A stretch of DNA of 64,000 bases from Opisthorchis felineus (taxonomy: Eukaryota; Platyhelminthes; Trematoda; Opisthorchiida; Opisthorchiidae): the NCBI GenBank assembly GCA_004794785.1, contig SJOL01003837.1, forward strand, positions 36,390-100,389, written 5' to 3'. Position 1 is the stretch's first letter; each line of letters opens with the position of its first letter. Made by a program: the position numbers and the translations under genes. The notes beneath the pieces were generated by a model. That model did not search any database and was not told the DNA's origin. It was given only the letters and a program-made list of their open reading frames with translations. Shown here piece by piece: positions 24,201-39,200 of this stretch.

Positions 24201-27200
24201 ATTGCGCGTTGGAACATATTTGGCGTTGTGGCACTGGAGAAGTTGATTGTTTTGAATATATGTACCTCTGGATCATATTTGCTGCAGTAGCCTTTGATGA
24301 TCACAGTTTTTGCAGTTCCCTGGAAGTTTTTAAAAGTGGTTCGTTCGTTGACTACAGGTTACTTCAGAAAAGAGTACCGCGGTGCCAGTAATGATAAAAT
24401 CCCACCTTGTTAGAGGTGCATAACATCCCTGAGGTTTGAAACACAGCTCTTTGTTTCGATGTTCACCAGTATATCTACACTGACACAGATCGCCTAGCAA
24501 TAAAATACAGCTAAGTACTGCAACATCCGTTCATCGAATGCACCTCACCCCTTATGGTGAGGTGCCATTTTCAAAATAATGTTGATGAGAAGCCTTGAAA
24601 TACGACAGTCCTATCACAGTTCTTTCTACAGTTCTTTCACATATAAAGTTGCCATTTGAAACAAATATACAAAGTGGAACAACTATTATATCTAACTGGT
24701 TATAAGTTGAGACGAGTGGAAGACTGCAAAATGACTAAAGGGAAAAACTGTCTTCTCTTTCAAGGTCTACTTGACGAAAGACTGATGGGCTTCTTCCCGT
24801 CACAGCCAGAAAGCGCTGTAAAACAGTTTTATTCAGCAGTGCACACCTTATCTGAATGAGGACCCGTAGTCACAAACTTTGGGGTTACAACTGAGAACGG
24901 ATTGCTCATCAGCACTTGCACTTAGACAAGGAACGGAACTTGTGGAAGTACTTGTAATTGAACCTTCCACCTCTGAAACGGTGCTGTCCTTTCACTCGAT
25001 AGTGTGTGTTAGTTAACTGATTTTATCTTGAGACTGATTCCCTTGTATGAGCGATTGTGCTCGTTGGATAAAGGATAGCCGAAAATAATTACTAAAACCA
25101 CTGTTACCTGTCAAACCATTGGTCAAGCACAACCCACGCTATTAACCGGGAAGACAACAGTATCTAATCCACCAATTCATGTGGCTGACTACTTCAAAGC
25201 TGGATCTGCTTGACAACTTTCCATTCGAAGAGGCATTAGAGTGAACAAAGAACTGAAGAATTTCTCAGAGAGCCGAATTAGGAATTGCGTTTGAGCGCTG
25301 TATCGTGACACTTATCATATTGGCCGTTTGCTGCAGAGAGACTTCTGCATTTCTGAACACCAAAGCCTCGTCTCCTCGTGATTTGGTTTCAATATCGCAC
25401 TACTGGTAGCAACCAAGGACAACCAAGCGAACACTACTTTGTTTTTTATCAATAAGTATTACTCTACTTGATGAGTCAGTTGTTTGGTGATTCAGCTAAA
25501 ACGACAGAGGGAACCCTTGGAAGTTCGGGATTCATATGAAGGGAAACTGGACAGATATCGGCAGCTTTTAATTCTAACAGAAGAGCTGTTTCTTGGACTA
25601 CAATCTGCCCCAAGAAGATAATCACCTGGTTTGCACCGAAAGATTCTGCATACCCTCATCTCCAAAAAGTGTACAGCCTATTTGTCAAAGGGCACCGAGG
25701 AAGTAGCCGATAATTCAGGAGTTATGCTCCACTCACAAAAATGCCAACCGAGTTTACAGTGTCCCGCTGATGACATCGACGGTTTGAACTCCAAGCACGA
25801 ATAAGGAACCAGCGCAGATATTTGACTCTAAATACCAGCTTCACTTAGATGCACCATCAGTCATACACTAACGACTTGTATATCCAGTCAGTCTGCCCTA
25901 TCAGCGTGTTGAAGGCATCACGCAAGATAAATAAACAACATGTAGGTTGAGCATTTACTGTACATCTACTGATGGAGGCCTCAGGAAGCGATAACAGCTG
26001 TGAGATTGGCCAACCCAAATGCCACCAGACTTGCCCGTCAATGTCCTTCCGCACAGCTTCATCCAAGGTCAGTCGAATCTAACGCCGAGTTATTTTATTC
26101 CGAAGCTGTTAAAACGAATCAGGTAAAGGATGAAAATCTATCTAACTTCAGAAGCCTGTTAAATGAACTAACATCTTACAACTAGGGTTGGATTAAAACC
26201 ACTGTACCACTTTGCCTTTTCACGAATCGCTAATGATCCTACAAATCGCTGGCATTTCAGAACTAACCTGTTCGCCTATTAGCAGGACTGGTTTCGCCTG
26301 TTTCGCTATGATATCCACAAGGAAATCCGTCCTGGTGTTGTCCACATTTGGAACCAAAATACCGGTGTATTCGGGCGTCTGATCCGTCGGGTAGGTGTAC
26401 AACGGAACGCGGGTTTCCCAGTGTACCCATTCTCCCTTTTGATCTACCACAAATTCAAAAATAGTATCATTAGGACCACACCGGGGAAGCGGTAATCGGC
26501 CGTTCTTCTCCAAATGCTGCTGCAACTTTAACCTATCGTCCAATTCAAGCAGGCCTCCCAGAGCCCACATTGCAGAAAATGTGATAAGTCGCTCGAGATG
26601 TGGACCACTCAGATCCTTTTCTTCTAAATCCATTAACAGACCTTCAAATATATCGATTGCTTGACGAATATAATTGCACTGGAGAGTCTGAAAGTGTAGC
26701 GATCAAAACAACGAAGTAAATGAATACAAATGCACAATGCTTGAAGGGGAATAAAAATTTGAAGTTCCTCTATTAGACCATACGATTTCAGGACCAAAGG
26801 TTTATCCACGAGCTTAATTTGGCCCACTGACTAGTTAGCACTAGACTAGCAGGGGAAAGTGTATCAACTGTTTCTATTTAGTCGGTTTAACCAGATTGAG
26901 CGTGGCTTCCGAATAGGTCAAGGTAACCGGGCAAGCCAAACTGATTCTCAGAAAGTGTGGAGCTCAAACGGGCTATGTGCATATTTTCGTCCATACTATG
27001 TAACTACTGAGGAAGACGTGGTCCCGAATCCTGCCCTATCACCTAAACAAGAGACTATTATGTGTACTGTCTGATATACTGAGAATAAATCAAAATTAAC
27101 ACGACCTAAATTTTCCCTACGTGTTCTATGACAATCCACCTGTGGACTCTGAGTGAAGGTTTTTTAAAAAGAAATCATCCTTAACTGAGCTATAATCTTG

Positions 27201-30200
27201 AATAGTTTGGCTTAACCGAGCAGTTGGCTACAAAACAGATAGAATCTCCTTAACTAAGTTTTCCCATCATACTTGTACAGAACACCCAACCACCTGACTT
27301 TTGGTGGATGTGCCATAAATTAGTCAGTGAGGTTCCAGGATGCACGCAGTGACTGTCACTAGAGAAGATACTAGGAGGTAGATTAGTTGGTCACTGCGGA
27401 TCCTTGAGCAACCAGCCGTGGATCGCCAGAGCTCCTCTACACACTGAAGTCCCTCCAAATTCCGATTTTCTAGTCTACAGCTCGTAAGACCGGTAAAGTT
27501 TGATGCTGCTTTAAGGGCATGCTAGACGAGTGCTGTAAATCTCGGTAGTCATGCAGGCGGATGAGGAAATAACATGTATGGAATCCAAACAGGGTATGAT
27601 GGTGATTGTTCAGTAGCCCGATCAACCAATGGCAAACAATGAATGGATTTTGAATGTTTGCTTCCGGACGGAATGTTGGTGGCTTCAGTTCTGATTTGGT
27701 CGGTCTCTTCGATGACCTGAGTGACTAGGTCGCAAGTCTTCTCCAACACATCAGAGTGACTTTTACAAATGGCTCAGCGGAAAGATCAATGGACTATTAA
27801 GCGTAATTCTTGATCACTCAACACCACCAAATAGGCCTGGATAAAAGTGAAAATCAGACAGCGCATCATGCCACTTACCTGCATTTTCGGCCCCAAACTC
27901 TGTGTCACATATCGATGTGCCTCCTCGAAGAATCCGTCAAAGGTTCCATAAATCTTATCTCTCACCAGTGAGGATCGCGTACGCAACCAGCCTGAGGGAT
28001 TAAAGTTTAATTAAGCATATAAGAAGATCCTAATAGCTCAGTGCCATGAATATGAATCAGGACGATAGAAATGAAAGGGGGAACCGAAAATAAGCTGCAC
28101 ACTCACGTGTATGTGAGAAATGTCTTAGGAGCAAGGGAAGAAAATCCGTGCCCCAAAAATATACAAACACGCACGAAACTCAGCCCCAGTTTACCAGTGG
28201 GACCAAGCCTGAGTACCGTAAATAGTTGCCTACGTCACCTACGGCACTCTGCTCTTCCAATCAATACAATCACGCGAATCCCAATGTCTATCAGCTAGAG
28301 GCCAACAAATCTGTCACGTCAGAACCAGCGTGGCAGCTAGGATCCGATGGAAATGCTTACTAAATCTGGTCAACATCCACCTACCTACGAATACCCATAC
28401 TGCTTAGTTCAGCTCACTCCAGAGTTTAGCCAGGAACAATGTAATTACTTACGGGAGTTCTGGTCAAAGCAACCTCCGGTCACCGATAAACAATGGAAAT
28501 GATGAAAATGTTGAAAGCATGTTCGGAAAGACAAGACGGAGGATAAATAACTGAATGTAGTCGAACACTGGTATTACTCTTCTCTTGGTCTGATAGGTGA
28601 GTTTTTCGTCCGTTACAATGACAAACGGGAGACTAAATTATTCGGTCCATCGGTGTTTTAAGATAAACATCAGGAATGTACCCTTCTTGTATGACCTAAA
28701 GGACCACTCGCTTGTTTGCAACAAGTGGTCCCTCAGTCTGATTTTAAAACGAAAAAAATCTGTTATGACTGTGATAATAACGTGACATTTTGCGGATTTC
28801 CCTTTTCCCTTTTCAATTTTGCTTCATCTGATGAGTCCATATGCAGATGGTACAGTAGCTGATATCTGAAAACAGTCAGTGGAACGCTTGGTCACCGTTG
28901 ATCGTGAGACAGCCCCGGAGACAGCACTAGTTACTTCCATGAGATGGTGTGCCATGACATTTTCCGACAGTCAGAGTTCGTACGGGTGTGAACCATAACG
29001 TTAACTGTTAACTTCAGACAATTTTTGGTGCTTCTAGTCGACATAGGGAGGACAGCACTAATCATCAGTCACATTTCATATTTCATGGGCCCCGCAGTGT
29101 CGTAACGCAATTCTCAACTTATGATTTTATTTCATCAATGAATATTAGCATCTGTGGTTTTACGGTAACATGGTAATAAAACTGCCTCGTTTTATACAAA
29201 TTTATCATAGTCCAGTTATGCGGACCTCTTGAGTTCGGAGGATAATAGAGGAGAAACCTTCACCATTTTAAGCCCGTGTATTACTTGGTTAAACATGCTA
29301 TATTTCAGGGGAAAACTGTCTGAATAGCACAATTCGGCATTGCTACCTTGACTACCACCGGTATTCTCACAAACGCAGGTTTGCTAATGTTATGTTTGAG
29401 CTCATCTCTTAATTGGCTGTTAAATGCAGCTCACTCATTTCAGTAGATAACAGGTCTTTGAGGATAACAAGCAAATTTCCAAAGCAGACATTTGCTTGTG
29501 TTAACGCCGTGAGTTAACGTGGAATGGAGCCACTTCAAAAGCCTCTCGAAATTTCTTGGACGTTTTCATCTGCCATTTCTCGCCGTCAGTTACCTTTCAC
29601 TGTATATCCGTGCGGTTTTCTGTTCTTGTGGAATTCTCCGGTTGTTTGATAATCGGAAGAATGCTTGGATCCCTATAAACAGTTAAATGGTTTCCGTGGG
29701 AGGAGATAAAAAAACGGTGACCAAGGAAGCCCAAAATTAGTGTCTATCTCCATTTGCTTTATTTGTCTGAACTGGAGTTTAGGGAAGTTCTCATAGTCAA
29801 TTTCGATGCCTTTTCTACAGAGGGTCTTGCCGATAACATGTTAAGAACTGTCACACGGATTTTCGCTTTGCTTTCTGGGACGAACAGTCAGTGTAGTTCA
29901 AACAAATTCGTAAGTTAAGTCTCTGAAGATTTTCCTTCAAAAACTGCAATTTTCAGCATCACAATTGATAGCGAATTTTGCTCACTTACTACACAACGTA
30001 CTTTTTTAGATTTTACAGTAAAGTGAATTCTGAACGGTAAGAGGACTCAAGGCATCACCGGTGAGTATGTTCTACCTTTCAGGTTGGGTGAAAAGTTATT
30101 CGGCTCAAGCTCAAATTCCTAGCTTACCTTTGACTATGGGCTCCCACGTCATCACTGAGCTCGACATAAAGACCATTCCATTACGAGACACTGTGGCCGG

Positions 30201-33200
30201 TGATGCGTTGTCAATGTTGTGCACTTCAAACAAGATCTTTGCGTTCACGGCCATCGGAATCCGATCTCCATTTGCCAGTGTCAAAGTTTTGTTATCGTCC
30301 AAGACGGAATTCAAATTTTCAATCCATATCGCATCCACTGGTCCATCCAAAATGAGCCACACGTGTTCCCCTTTTTTCAACTTGTGTGTCCGCCTCCAAA
30401 GCGTTGAGAAGATACCATCCGTCCAGTCGTTTGTTGCCACGTCTAAACGGCCAAACATTTGTGCTGCAGTGATTGCCTTCGGGTTCATGCGCATTTCTCT
30501 ATGTGGTTCACCCAACTCGGTCAACGTTTTCATCAAAGCGTTGATACATTTTGTCTTTCCTGCTCCAGAGGGACCCAAGGTCATCATGCCATGTCGGACA
30601 AGTAGGGTCTCATATAGCTGTATGCACTTTAATACCCATGGTGGATGATAAATCAACCCAAGCTGATCAACCTACGTAGAGAAATGTTGTAGTCGACCAG
30701 ATAAGTTTGGAAAGAGTTGTCACATAGATACAAATGTAAGAGGAGGAATCAATTCGAGTCATTTGTTAAAAATTACTTTAAAAAGGTACTTTTGACCGGG
30801 TCAGTCGATAGGCTTCCACATATGTCAGTCTGGTTTGAAAATTATGTGTAACTTTGAACATTTTGTGGGAATTAGGCTTTGCTTTCAGCGCCTTCGTGCG
30901 AACTTCGTGCTGCGGTCTGGAAAGGTGGTCAAGCTTAGTAGTCATATAACGATGAAGCTAAAGCTCGTAAATGGTAGTATCCTCCAACCTAAATTAGAAG
31001 CTAGTTCTCCACCGGTCATTGCTTATCTGGGCACCAATTGCCATTTCGAGAAGGCAATTTTTCTGCTGTGTCCCCATGCGTATGGTCTGGTGACTAGGCC
31101 TCAACCAGTCCTCTCATCAGAGCTCGAGATAGCCCAGTGGTTAAGGCACCTGATCAGAAGGTTCGTGGTTCGAGCCCAACCGCGGTATCCCGACTGCGGG
31201 ATACCTGTTCAAGCTTGGGCAACTTTGCAGTATCTCAGCCCATGTGCTTCCTTCGGAGTGGCATGCAGCTAAGAACCGAAGGGGTGTTGCAGCTCAAAGA
31301 CTATTTATTATTATTTAGTATTTAACTGTCTCATCAGGAACGAACAGACTGATGACATCGTACACAGCTCGACTTTTGAGCCTCAGAAAATATACCACAC
31401 TAAAGCTTTAGCTTGGTTCCGTTTCAGTTCTCGAGCAAAAGCTAAGCTTGTAAATCACACTAGGTCGAATAATTAGGTCGCTCACCTGCTTTGCTAGCGT
31501 AGCCTCTACTTCTGGATGACCTTTCTTCTCCAAATTGATACCAGGGAATAAATCGAGAATGAGTGACATGAAAAGGGGTTCGTCTTCGTCAACCAGTTTA
31601 CTTAGGTTCATGTCACGCAAGACACGCATCACAATCGTTGTTTCCGAGTCCTGAGGTGATGACCGTTTTGAAGCTCCAAGCGTGCGAAGCACGGAGAGAA
31701 TGTTTCGAAGACCGAAATCATAGTGGACCTGTTCAGAAAAAGTATAGTGAAAAGTGGCAATAAAAAAACGAATACGAAGGGATGTAAAGTGGAAGTGAAG
31801 ATTGGTTTGGTCTAAAGGTGGAAACAAAATTGGTTGTGCAGATCAGGACTAATGAATTAACTAGTTCGCAACAATTCCATTAATCAGGTTCAAGTCTAAC
31901 TCACCTGCTTGGACAACTGTTCTTCACATAGTTTGTACAAGGTGAAGAACTTCTTGGATAAGTCTATGTTGTTGAGGAAGCCACAGGCGGCCAGCTTTAC
32001 ACGCATGATAATCGCTCGATCTGGTACCATCATGGCCACAGTGCGGAAATTGATCTTCAGGTTTTCCGGTAATTCTTGGCGGCCAGCATAACCGGGATTC
32101 TGTGAGAGTTATACAATTTTTAGGCCTATCATTAACTTTAAGGTAGGATAATATACAATTAGACACAATTAAAAACATCTACTAACGAGTCATTCACGAG
32201 TCATACCACAATCGGTGGTACTTGGCCCAATGGTTGAAGCATCCGTGTGCGTGGGTACTTGGAGTGTCGAAGCTCAGTGACCTGAATTCTGTGTGAATGC
32301 CGCCATGGTCACGTTTCTGCCACTAAAGCTTTATGGAATATGATGCTAACCGGGTGCAGAATGGTAAATTTAACGTCCTTTGTAGGTGACTACATCCTAG
32401 AAGCCAGAAGAATAGTGGTGGGTCAAAAACATCCGTCAGGACAATCCAAAGCACACATCTCTTGGATACAAGTGCTGGAGGTCTTCCTACTAACCTTTCT
32501 ACCAAGAAAAGGACGCCTTGTTTGTATCAGGCAATACTATCGCTAAGAGCCCAATTTTTCACAACTGGACCTCTGCAACAGAAAAGGCAAGCATAGCAAA
32601 CAAAATGGGTTGAGGACCATTCCCAGAATTTTGTCGGCAGACACTATGGGACATCACTGAGAGAGCATGTAGCCAAAAGTGGGACCGACAAAATGTAGAC
32701 AAGAGAGTGACGAGAAGGGGATTCTGAAGCTTTGGTTGTGTCAGTACTATTAATAATAACACGGCAGAGTGGTGTGATCAATAAAACAAAGTGAAGTTAT
32801 ACAAGATGAGGAGTCTAACAGGTTGGTGTAGTTAAATATGGATTTTTTTTTTGGAGTGGGTGGATGGTGGAATTTAATTGAAATGGAATGAGGAAGGAGA
32901 AGAAATATGAAAATTCGAAATGAAAGCCGTAAATATTGGTAAAGTTGGAACACTCAGAATTCAGTTAACAGTTAACGGCCATATTATAAGCTGTAGAAAG
33001 GATACGATACATAATTGGGTTAGACGAACCTAGTTTTTAAAAATAAAACTCATGCTGTGTTGGGTGTTCACGCGACAATTTGCCGTGAAAGGAACAGGGA
33101 ATATACACAGGATTATAAACATGAATGCCAAGGATGGGGCAAAGATGTGGTAAGTCCTGAAATACGTAATCCACTACCAGTTTTAGTCTAATTGCTCCTT

Positions 33201-36200
33201 AGACAGATGAATCAGGATCAATCCCCTTTCATGGTCTGCCACCTTTGCTGACCAAATTTCTACTTCCTTGCTTCGCTTGATTATCAGCAACTAATGGACT
33301 CGCCTGGGGGTGGACAAAACAGCTTTACAACCACCTATGGTCAGTTGGGTTTTTTGATGGATTGATATATGCTTTATTAATCCTTCCCATGTCTTTTTGC
33401 GATAGGTATGGATGATGTGCACTTGATTTGCGGAATCCGCACCAGGCTATAATCACTCCGACCAGTGGATTACGTCTCATGCGACTTTCGCGTGCCAGGG
33501 TTGCGTCGATGCTCTTACTGTGGTGCCCTGTGTGTACTCATGAAACAGAAATACCCTAATAAAGCACTAGCTTTCAGCACCAGCCGTCCTTTCAACAATA
33601 ATGAGGGGTGAACTTGACTTCATGATTGGATCTAATGTGTACTCCATTTGATTTGACACTATAACAGCGTGAAAGGATGGTGCACTGGTTGCCTTATATC
33701 TCATTTATTGCACCCCCTTAAGTTGAAAAGTGGCTTCAAGGTGAGTCAGCGTTTCATCGCCGGTTTATGCTGTGGGCTGTGCGGAGTTTGAATGTGCGAA
33801 ATCCTAACCTAACAAAACAGACGGTCGATCTTGCTACGTCCTCCGGATAGCGTTTTACATTTGATTATATAGGCTGTAACAACGGTCGTATGAAACTGAT
33901 GAAAGCTCTCTATTGGAGACAGATCTTCATCTAAAAGTGTCCAAATGTTCAACTTCAGTAGTAGTTGGTCAGAAAAACGACCATATCACTTGAAATCCAC
34001 AGTTACTCCCACAACAAGAGCTAGCTTGGAACCATTGGTGTAATGTCTTCACATAGGCTTATTCTTGTTATCGAATGACCTGATTGCTTTTGGCTGGTTT
34101 CGTTTTCGACATACCTCAAGATACTCCGGTAGACAGTTGAAGAGGATTGTATGAGCATCGTGGCCTAAGTTAGCCCCTTCCCTCACATGTCAACAAGAGA
34201 ATGCTCAGGGTATGGTGTGAACCTTATAAACCGCTTGATTTAATGATATATGCAGAGAATGGACTGCTATTCCGCACCTACAGTAGGTGACCAGGTTGAT
34301 CGGAGACCATTTTTCTCTGTGACTATCGCCGAAGAGTGATACCACTGTAGACTTGACACTCATGTACTCAGTGTTTTGTTGTGTATACGTCACTCACACG
34401 TATTCGTGCAACCGCACTAGACCAACGTTGACATTTAATGACTCGCACTTCCAATTTGACGGTAAGGAGGATACTTGAGTTATGCGCCAGAAATCTCTTC
34501 CCAAACTTGTGCCAGTCCAGCTTGAATATTGCATTCGTTTGGCAAACCTCTGGATTTGGGTCTCACTAGCCGTTGTGCCTAACTGAACGGGGCCCATACA
34601 GTCCCATACAGCCGGTGAGTACATGGAAAAGAGATCATTCACATTGCACTCTGCTGTGAATTTCGGTAGTGCCGTCAGTCTGTTGCTCACAGGTAGCTTG
34701 TTGTATTTTGCAGTCAATTGCTAGGATAAAATTGTCCCATAGCAATCCACAAAGATGAGAGTGAAATGTTAACAATGACCAACTTACCATTGTCAGAAAA
34801 ATCCCGAATTCCGGATCTAAATCCACTACATCTCCGTCGGTGAAGATAAACTGTGATTTCCGCTCTTTCTTGCAAGTCAGAACGATTGCAATTTGCTGAG
34901 CTGCTACAGAAAGCACGGGCAGTTCAATTCGGTTAAACTCGTCGAAACATCCCCAAGAGCCGGACTGAGCCAATCCTTTGTAAATGCGACCTAAACCGCG
35001 GTAGTCCATCTGGTCAGAGCAGTTGAACACCACCACGTATTTGCCTAAGCATCGACCCATATCTTTGGTGGTCTCCGTTTTCCCTGTACCTGCTGGACCG
35101 GCTGGTGCGCCACCCAGTGACATTCCCAAGGCTTGAGCCAAGGTGATGTAACACCTGTAGGGAAATCAATGAAAGCGGTAACATCCTAATGTGTGTGAAG
35201 AAACAACTGAAAGATGTGGCACAATTCAGCTGCTGTTTTTCATGAAGTAACTGAAGCAAACCAGTCCGTTTGACGGCCTAATCAGTAGCACTGACAAGAT
35301 TACTGCGCAGTTTCACTCCCTCGAAAGCTAAGTTTTCCTCTACTTCGCTTTACGTCTAAGCAAGCAGTTTTAGCGTTAGTTGCACCACATTCTGATTGGT
35401 TAGCACTGCACTTTTCACAGCTACCAATTCATGTTCAGATTGGCATAGTTTCTAGCTCAGAAGTTGACATTACCTGAAAGGAACCTGAGGTCCACCTCAC
35501 CTTCTAAGGTATCATTTTTGTAGCAAAGTTGTTCACATTTCACAAGAGAAAACTAGGATGAAAAGAAGGCGGTGCAAGCCGTAAGTTCAAGAAAAAGAGT
35601 GCATATTGAATATTAGAGGCAGCTAACCTGTCAGTTAGCGGGGTGATCACAAGTCGATCGGTACAACCAAGGAATTCATTCTGGTAGATGAAATTCACAT
35701 CCGTGATACTGACCAAACATTGTTCGCTGTCTTCAATGAAGTAGAAACGTGATTGTTTTAGCCATTCAAAATCCTTCGGTGATTTGATATTCATCTTGAC
35801 CTGAATATGAGAAAAAACAAATACAGAGGTCCGCATTAAGGCTCTCTGTCCATCCGATATGAGCGTCTTTCTACTCAAAATATGTTTCTATCGAATAGTG
35901 CATCCAGTTTACCACGTTTCAGCGGATAGGGCCGCATTTGATACTTGTGTTTATCGGCGGTATGGTCCAGCCAGCTTCAAGGTTTCTGTTTTTGCACAGT
36001 TACCTCTTTTCTGTTTCTGTCATATATGTTGACCTACTTTTACCATTTCATAATAGTCTGGTAAATAATGGGTGAATTTGTTGCTTGGCGACGTTCCGCC
36101 TTGGACACAAAAACATTAGAAGAACGTGATTAAGTGGACCGGTTTGCTGAACTCACACCCCCAGTGGACTAGTACTAACGTCTACCAAAAGAAAACATAG

Positions 36201-39200
36201 TGTTAAAGATGAATAGTTTGATCCCAAGAGGTCTAACTTGCGAATTTCCTATCGGTCACGGGCATAGGTGACCTTTGCCAATGATCCCGTCGAAATTTGA
36301 TAGTCCGTGCAAGATGCTTGTTTTCCCTGCACCTTACCCAACTAAGTATAGTGTTCTTCAAATTCTGTGCGCTGTTTAGGTGGATTTTTGTGATCCGATT
36401 CTATGGTGCCTACTCCAAAAGGCAGCTTTCCTACAAAGACCTTTCAGTGTGAATGGTGCTCACCAATAAGGACCTTCTTCATTTGTAATTTTCCTCCACA
36501 TGGAAAGGCCGGGACCCCCTAAAAAGCCTCTCCAACGTAAAGGTAATCTAGGAATGTGGTATATGCTGTTCTGGCCAAACACAGCATGAAACCTATAATT
36601 CCGCCCTGATGGTGACTGCGCCGTGCGCATGAATTTTTTCTCCAACTTCCGTACATTCGGCGCACTCAGTTACGTGCGTTTCATAGGACCATGTTTTCAG
36701 AGTACAAATCAGATGATCCAGTGACAACATTATGCGTGGATGAAGACTTCTACTGCTTTTTCAGGACAGTTTATCTGTTGCACGGTGGTCTAGGTTTGGG
36801 ATCCGGCTGCCTCCCATCTGTAGAAGCGATGGATGGTCACGCATACGTAATGCCTGCACAAAATTTCCATTGGCGCACATGGAGTGTGTCCAGTGGTTGG
36901 TCTGTATACGCCTCAGTTATTGTTAGAAGTTTCACATTGGATAGCTGAACACGGAAAATCAATCTGCTAGAATAAAACTTCTATTCACAGTTGAAGTCGT
37001 TGCACTTCGTCAAATTGATTTATTCATTGAGTACACACAAATAGTCTGTACAAACCTTACGTCAGCCATATCAGTTTATGCGCATGTCTGAAGTGACACT
37101 GCTTATAGCCTCTTTGATACCACATGTTTCAGCATTTGCAACCTCTCAAGATCAGACGGGCTACCGCTCAGTAGCTGTGGTCGACGAAAATAAAGAAGTG
37201 TCAGTACGAAAGTGACCACGTTGTAGCGATTTTAACCAGGGATGCTATGTTCAAAAATGACCATCATGATCAGGATAGATGGAGTCTGAAATCAGGTTCT
37301 AACCCATTCATTGACTGCAATGTTCATTTTTCGTTACAGGATGCCGCAGTGCCTGTTCTGTAGAATTCACTGGCCCAAACGGTTTGATGCAAGCTTATCG
37401 AGTTTGAACAGAAAATATTTAAGAAAACAAACACCGAACAGCGTACAAGTGGGCCCTTTGACAGCGATATGCCTACTGGCGAGGACGGTCTTGTTGTATG
37501 TGGTTGCGGGGGTTGTAGAATGCACGTTCACCGCACTCATGTTTGAATAGTACTCCTCCTTACGCAATTATTCTGGTGAGTCCACATCAAAGCGGGAAAG
37601 CACTGAACTCGAGTTTCACTCTTATTAAAGCTCGTCAGCAGTGCATTTCCTTGGTCGTGCGAGGGCTTCAATTCCGGACACCTGATGTGCGAAGTGAGCG
37701 TGTTACCACTACTCCACCAGTGCACACTGGACGCACCTGAATTATCCCGTCTGGACAGGTGATTGTGTTCATGCTTGGGCGATGTGATCATTTTTCCCTT
37801 TCGGTTTTGTTACATATTCTACCTGGTTATGAATGGTTGTAAAACAGCGATTGTGATAACATCAAACCACTTTCTAAACAAAAATGTGGGACTGCATATT
37901 TGTTACAAAATTTGTTTACTGTGAATTATTAACTAAAGAGCGAACGACTCACCAAAGAGTCAAAAATGTCCCGTTGATGTACGTGAATTGTGACCAAGGT
38001 TTCAAATTTGACCCGGTCTATTTTCGATAGGTCTTGTGTGGTAACGCTGATCAACTGATTCAGTAGACTCAAGAACGACGCATTGGTCGTCTGCATAAGC
38101 TTCCTATCATATTTGGCTTGTTGCAATGCTAGCTGCGCATCTCGTGTCCACAGCAACTGGATACCCAACAGTCCCACCTGAGCAGGGTAGGCTCGCTCAA
38201 ATTCAAGTAGGTCGAACGGAGTTTCGTTAAGAGCGAAATATGCATCACGGATGACTGCTTGCAGTGACTGGCGAGATACACGCAGCAAATCCCCAAGCCA
38301 CACTTCAACATGACCCTGAAATGGACAAAGAGGACAGTGAGCAAACGGTTTCGGTCAACCCGTGGTTTTTCTCTATGGATTGAATGATATCTGTTAATGT
38401 AAGGCAAATAGCAAAGGTAGTTAATTTCGAGTACCGTGTAAAGAAAGCAACTTGGCTAATGTTGCAGATGAGCCACTAAACGTTTAATACCTGTGCCATA
38501 ACTGGTGGATCCAGCTGGATTGTTTCGCCCTCTTGTGAATTCACTGCCAGTATCTTGTCGTAAACTTTCTCATCGAACGTCACTTTCTTAGTATTGTCGA
38601 AAATGGCAAGCAAGTGAGCCTGGATCGTGTGCGAATCAGAGGCTTGACCAAGGATTTCCAAAAGAGCCGGATCAGAAACGAAAAAGAATCGGGGGAAAAC
38701 TAGACGCTTCTTTTCCAGATAGCCGGTGAGGGACTTTTGACACAATTCCAGCTGTTCCAGCAAATGAGGGAGCATCTGCCCCATGATGTCGTCACCAGCG
38801 CAACAACTGATTACGTTGGGAATCTCGTGGGCCCTTTGCATGATGCGCTGCCAACTTTTGTCAATGTTACTGAAACGTTTGGCTTCCTGTGAAATTAAAG
38901 AGAAATAAGATAAACATCGGTGAATATTATTACAGAGGAGACTGTCCCTGAAGGATCACTTGTGCTTCTGAAAGTAAGGACTTTAGGTTATATTTGGAAT
39001 AACGAAATTCGAGGTATCAGGTGGGCGATTTCGGATATTTCCTCCCTCAGAATACCCGAGCAGAACACCCTAAAGAACAGTGAGCTTTCCTGCGAGGCAG
39101 GAAATAAGCCACCGTTTCGGTAGACACTGTGGAACTGTGCTGTGGCTCACGATGGCGCTAAGATGTGGCAGGGGGTGCCTACATGCAAAGGAAATGCAGT

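Noticed and set aside
27549..27749. Minus-strand frame in intron 18 as an extra dynein exon
   Set aside because: Exons 18 and 19 join in phase and match family length without it, and its sequence does not resemble dynein.
28829..28870. CTGATGAGTCC string resembling a hammerhead start
   Set aside because: No GAAA box, no closing strand for stem II and no stem I partner nearby.
30061..30648. 195-codon plus-strand frame, the longest on that strand
   Set aside because: Complete overlap with dynein exon 17 (AAA2); shadow of the true coding strand.
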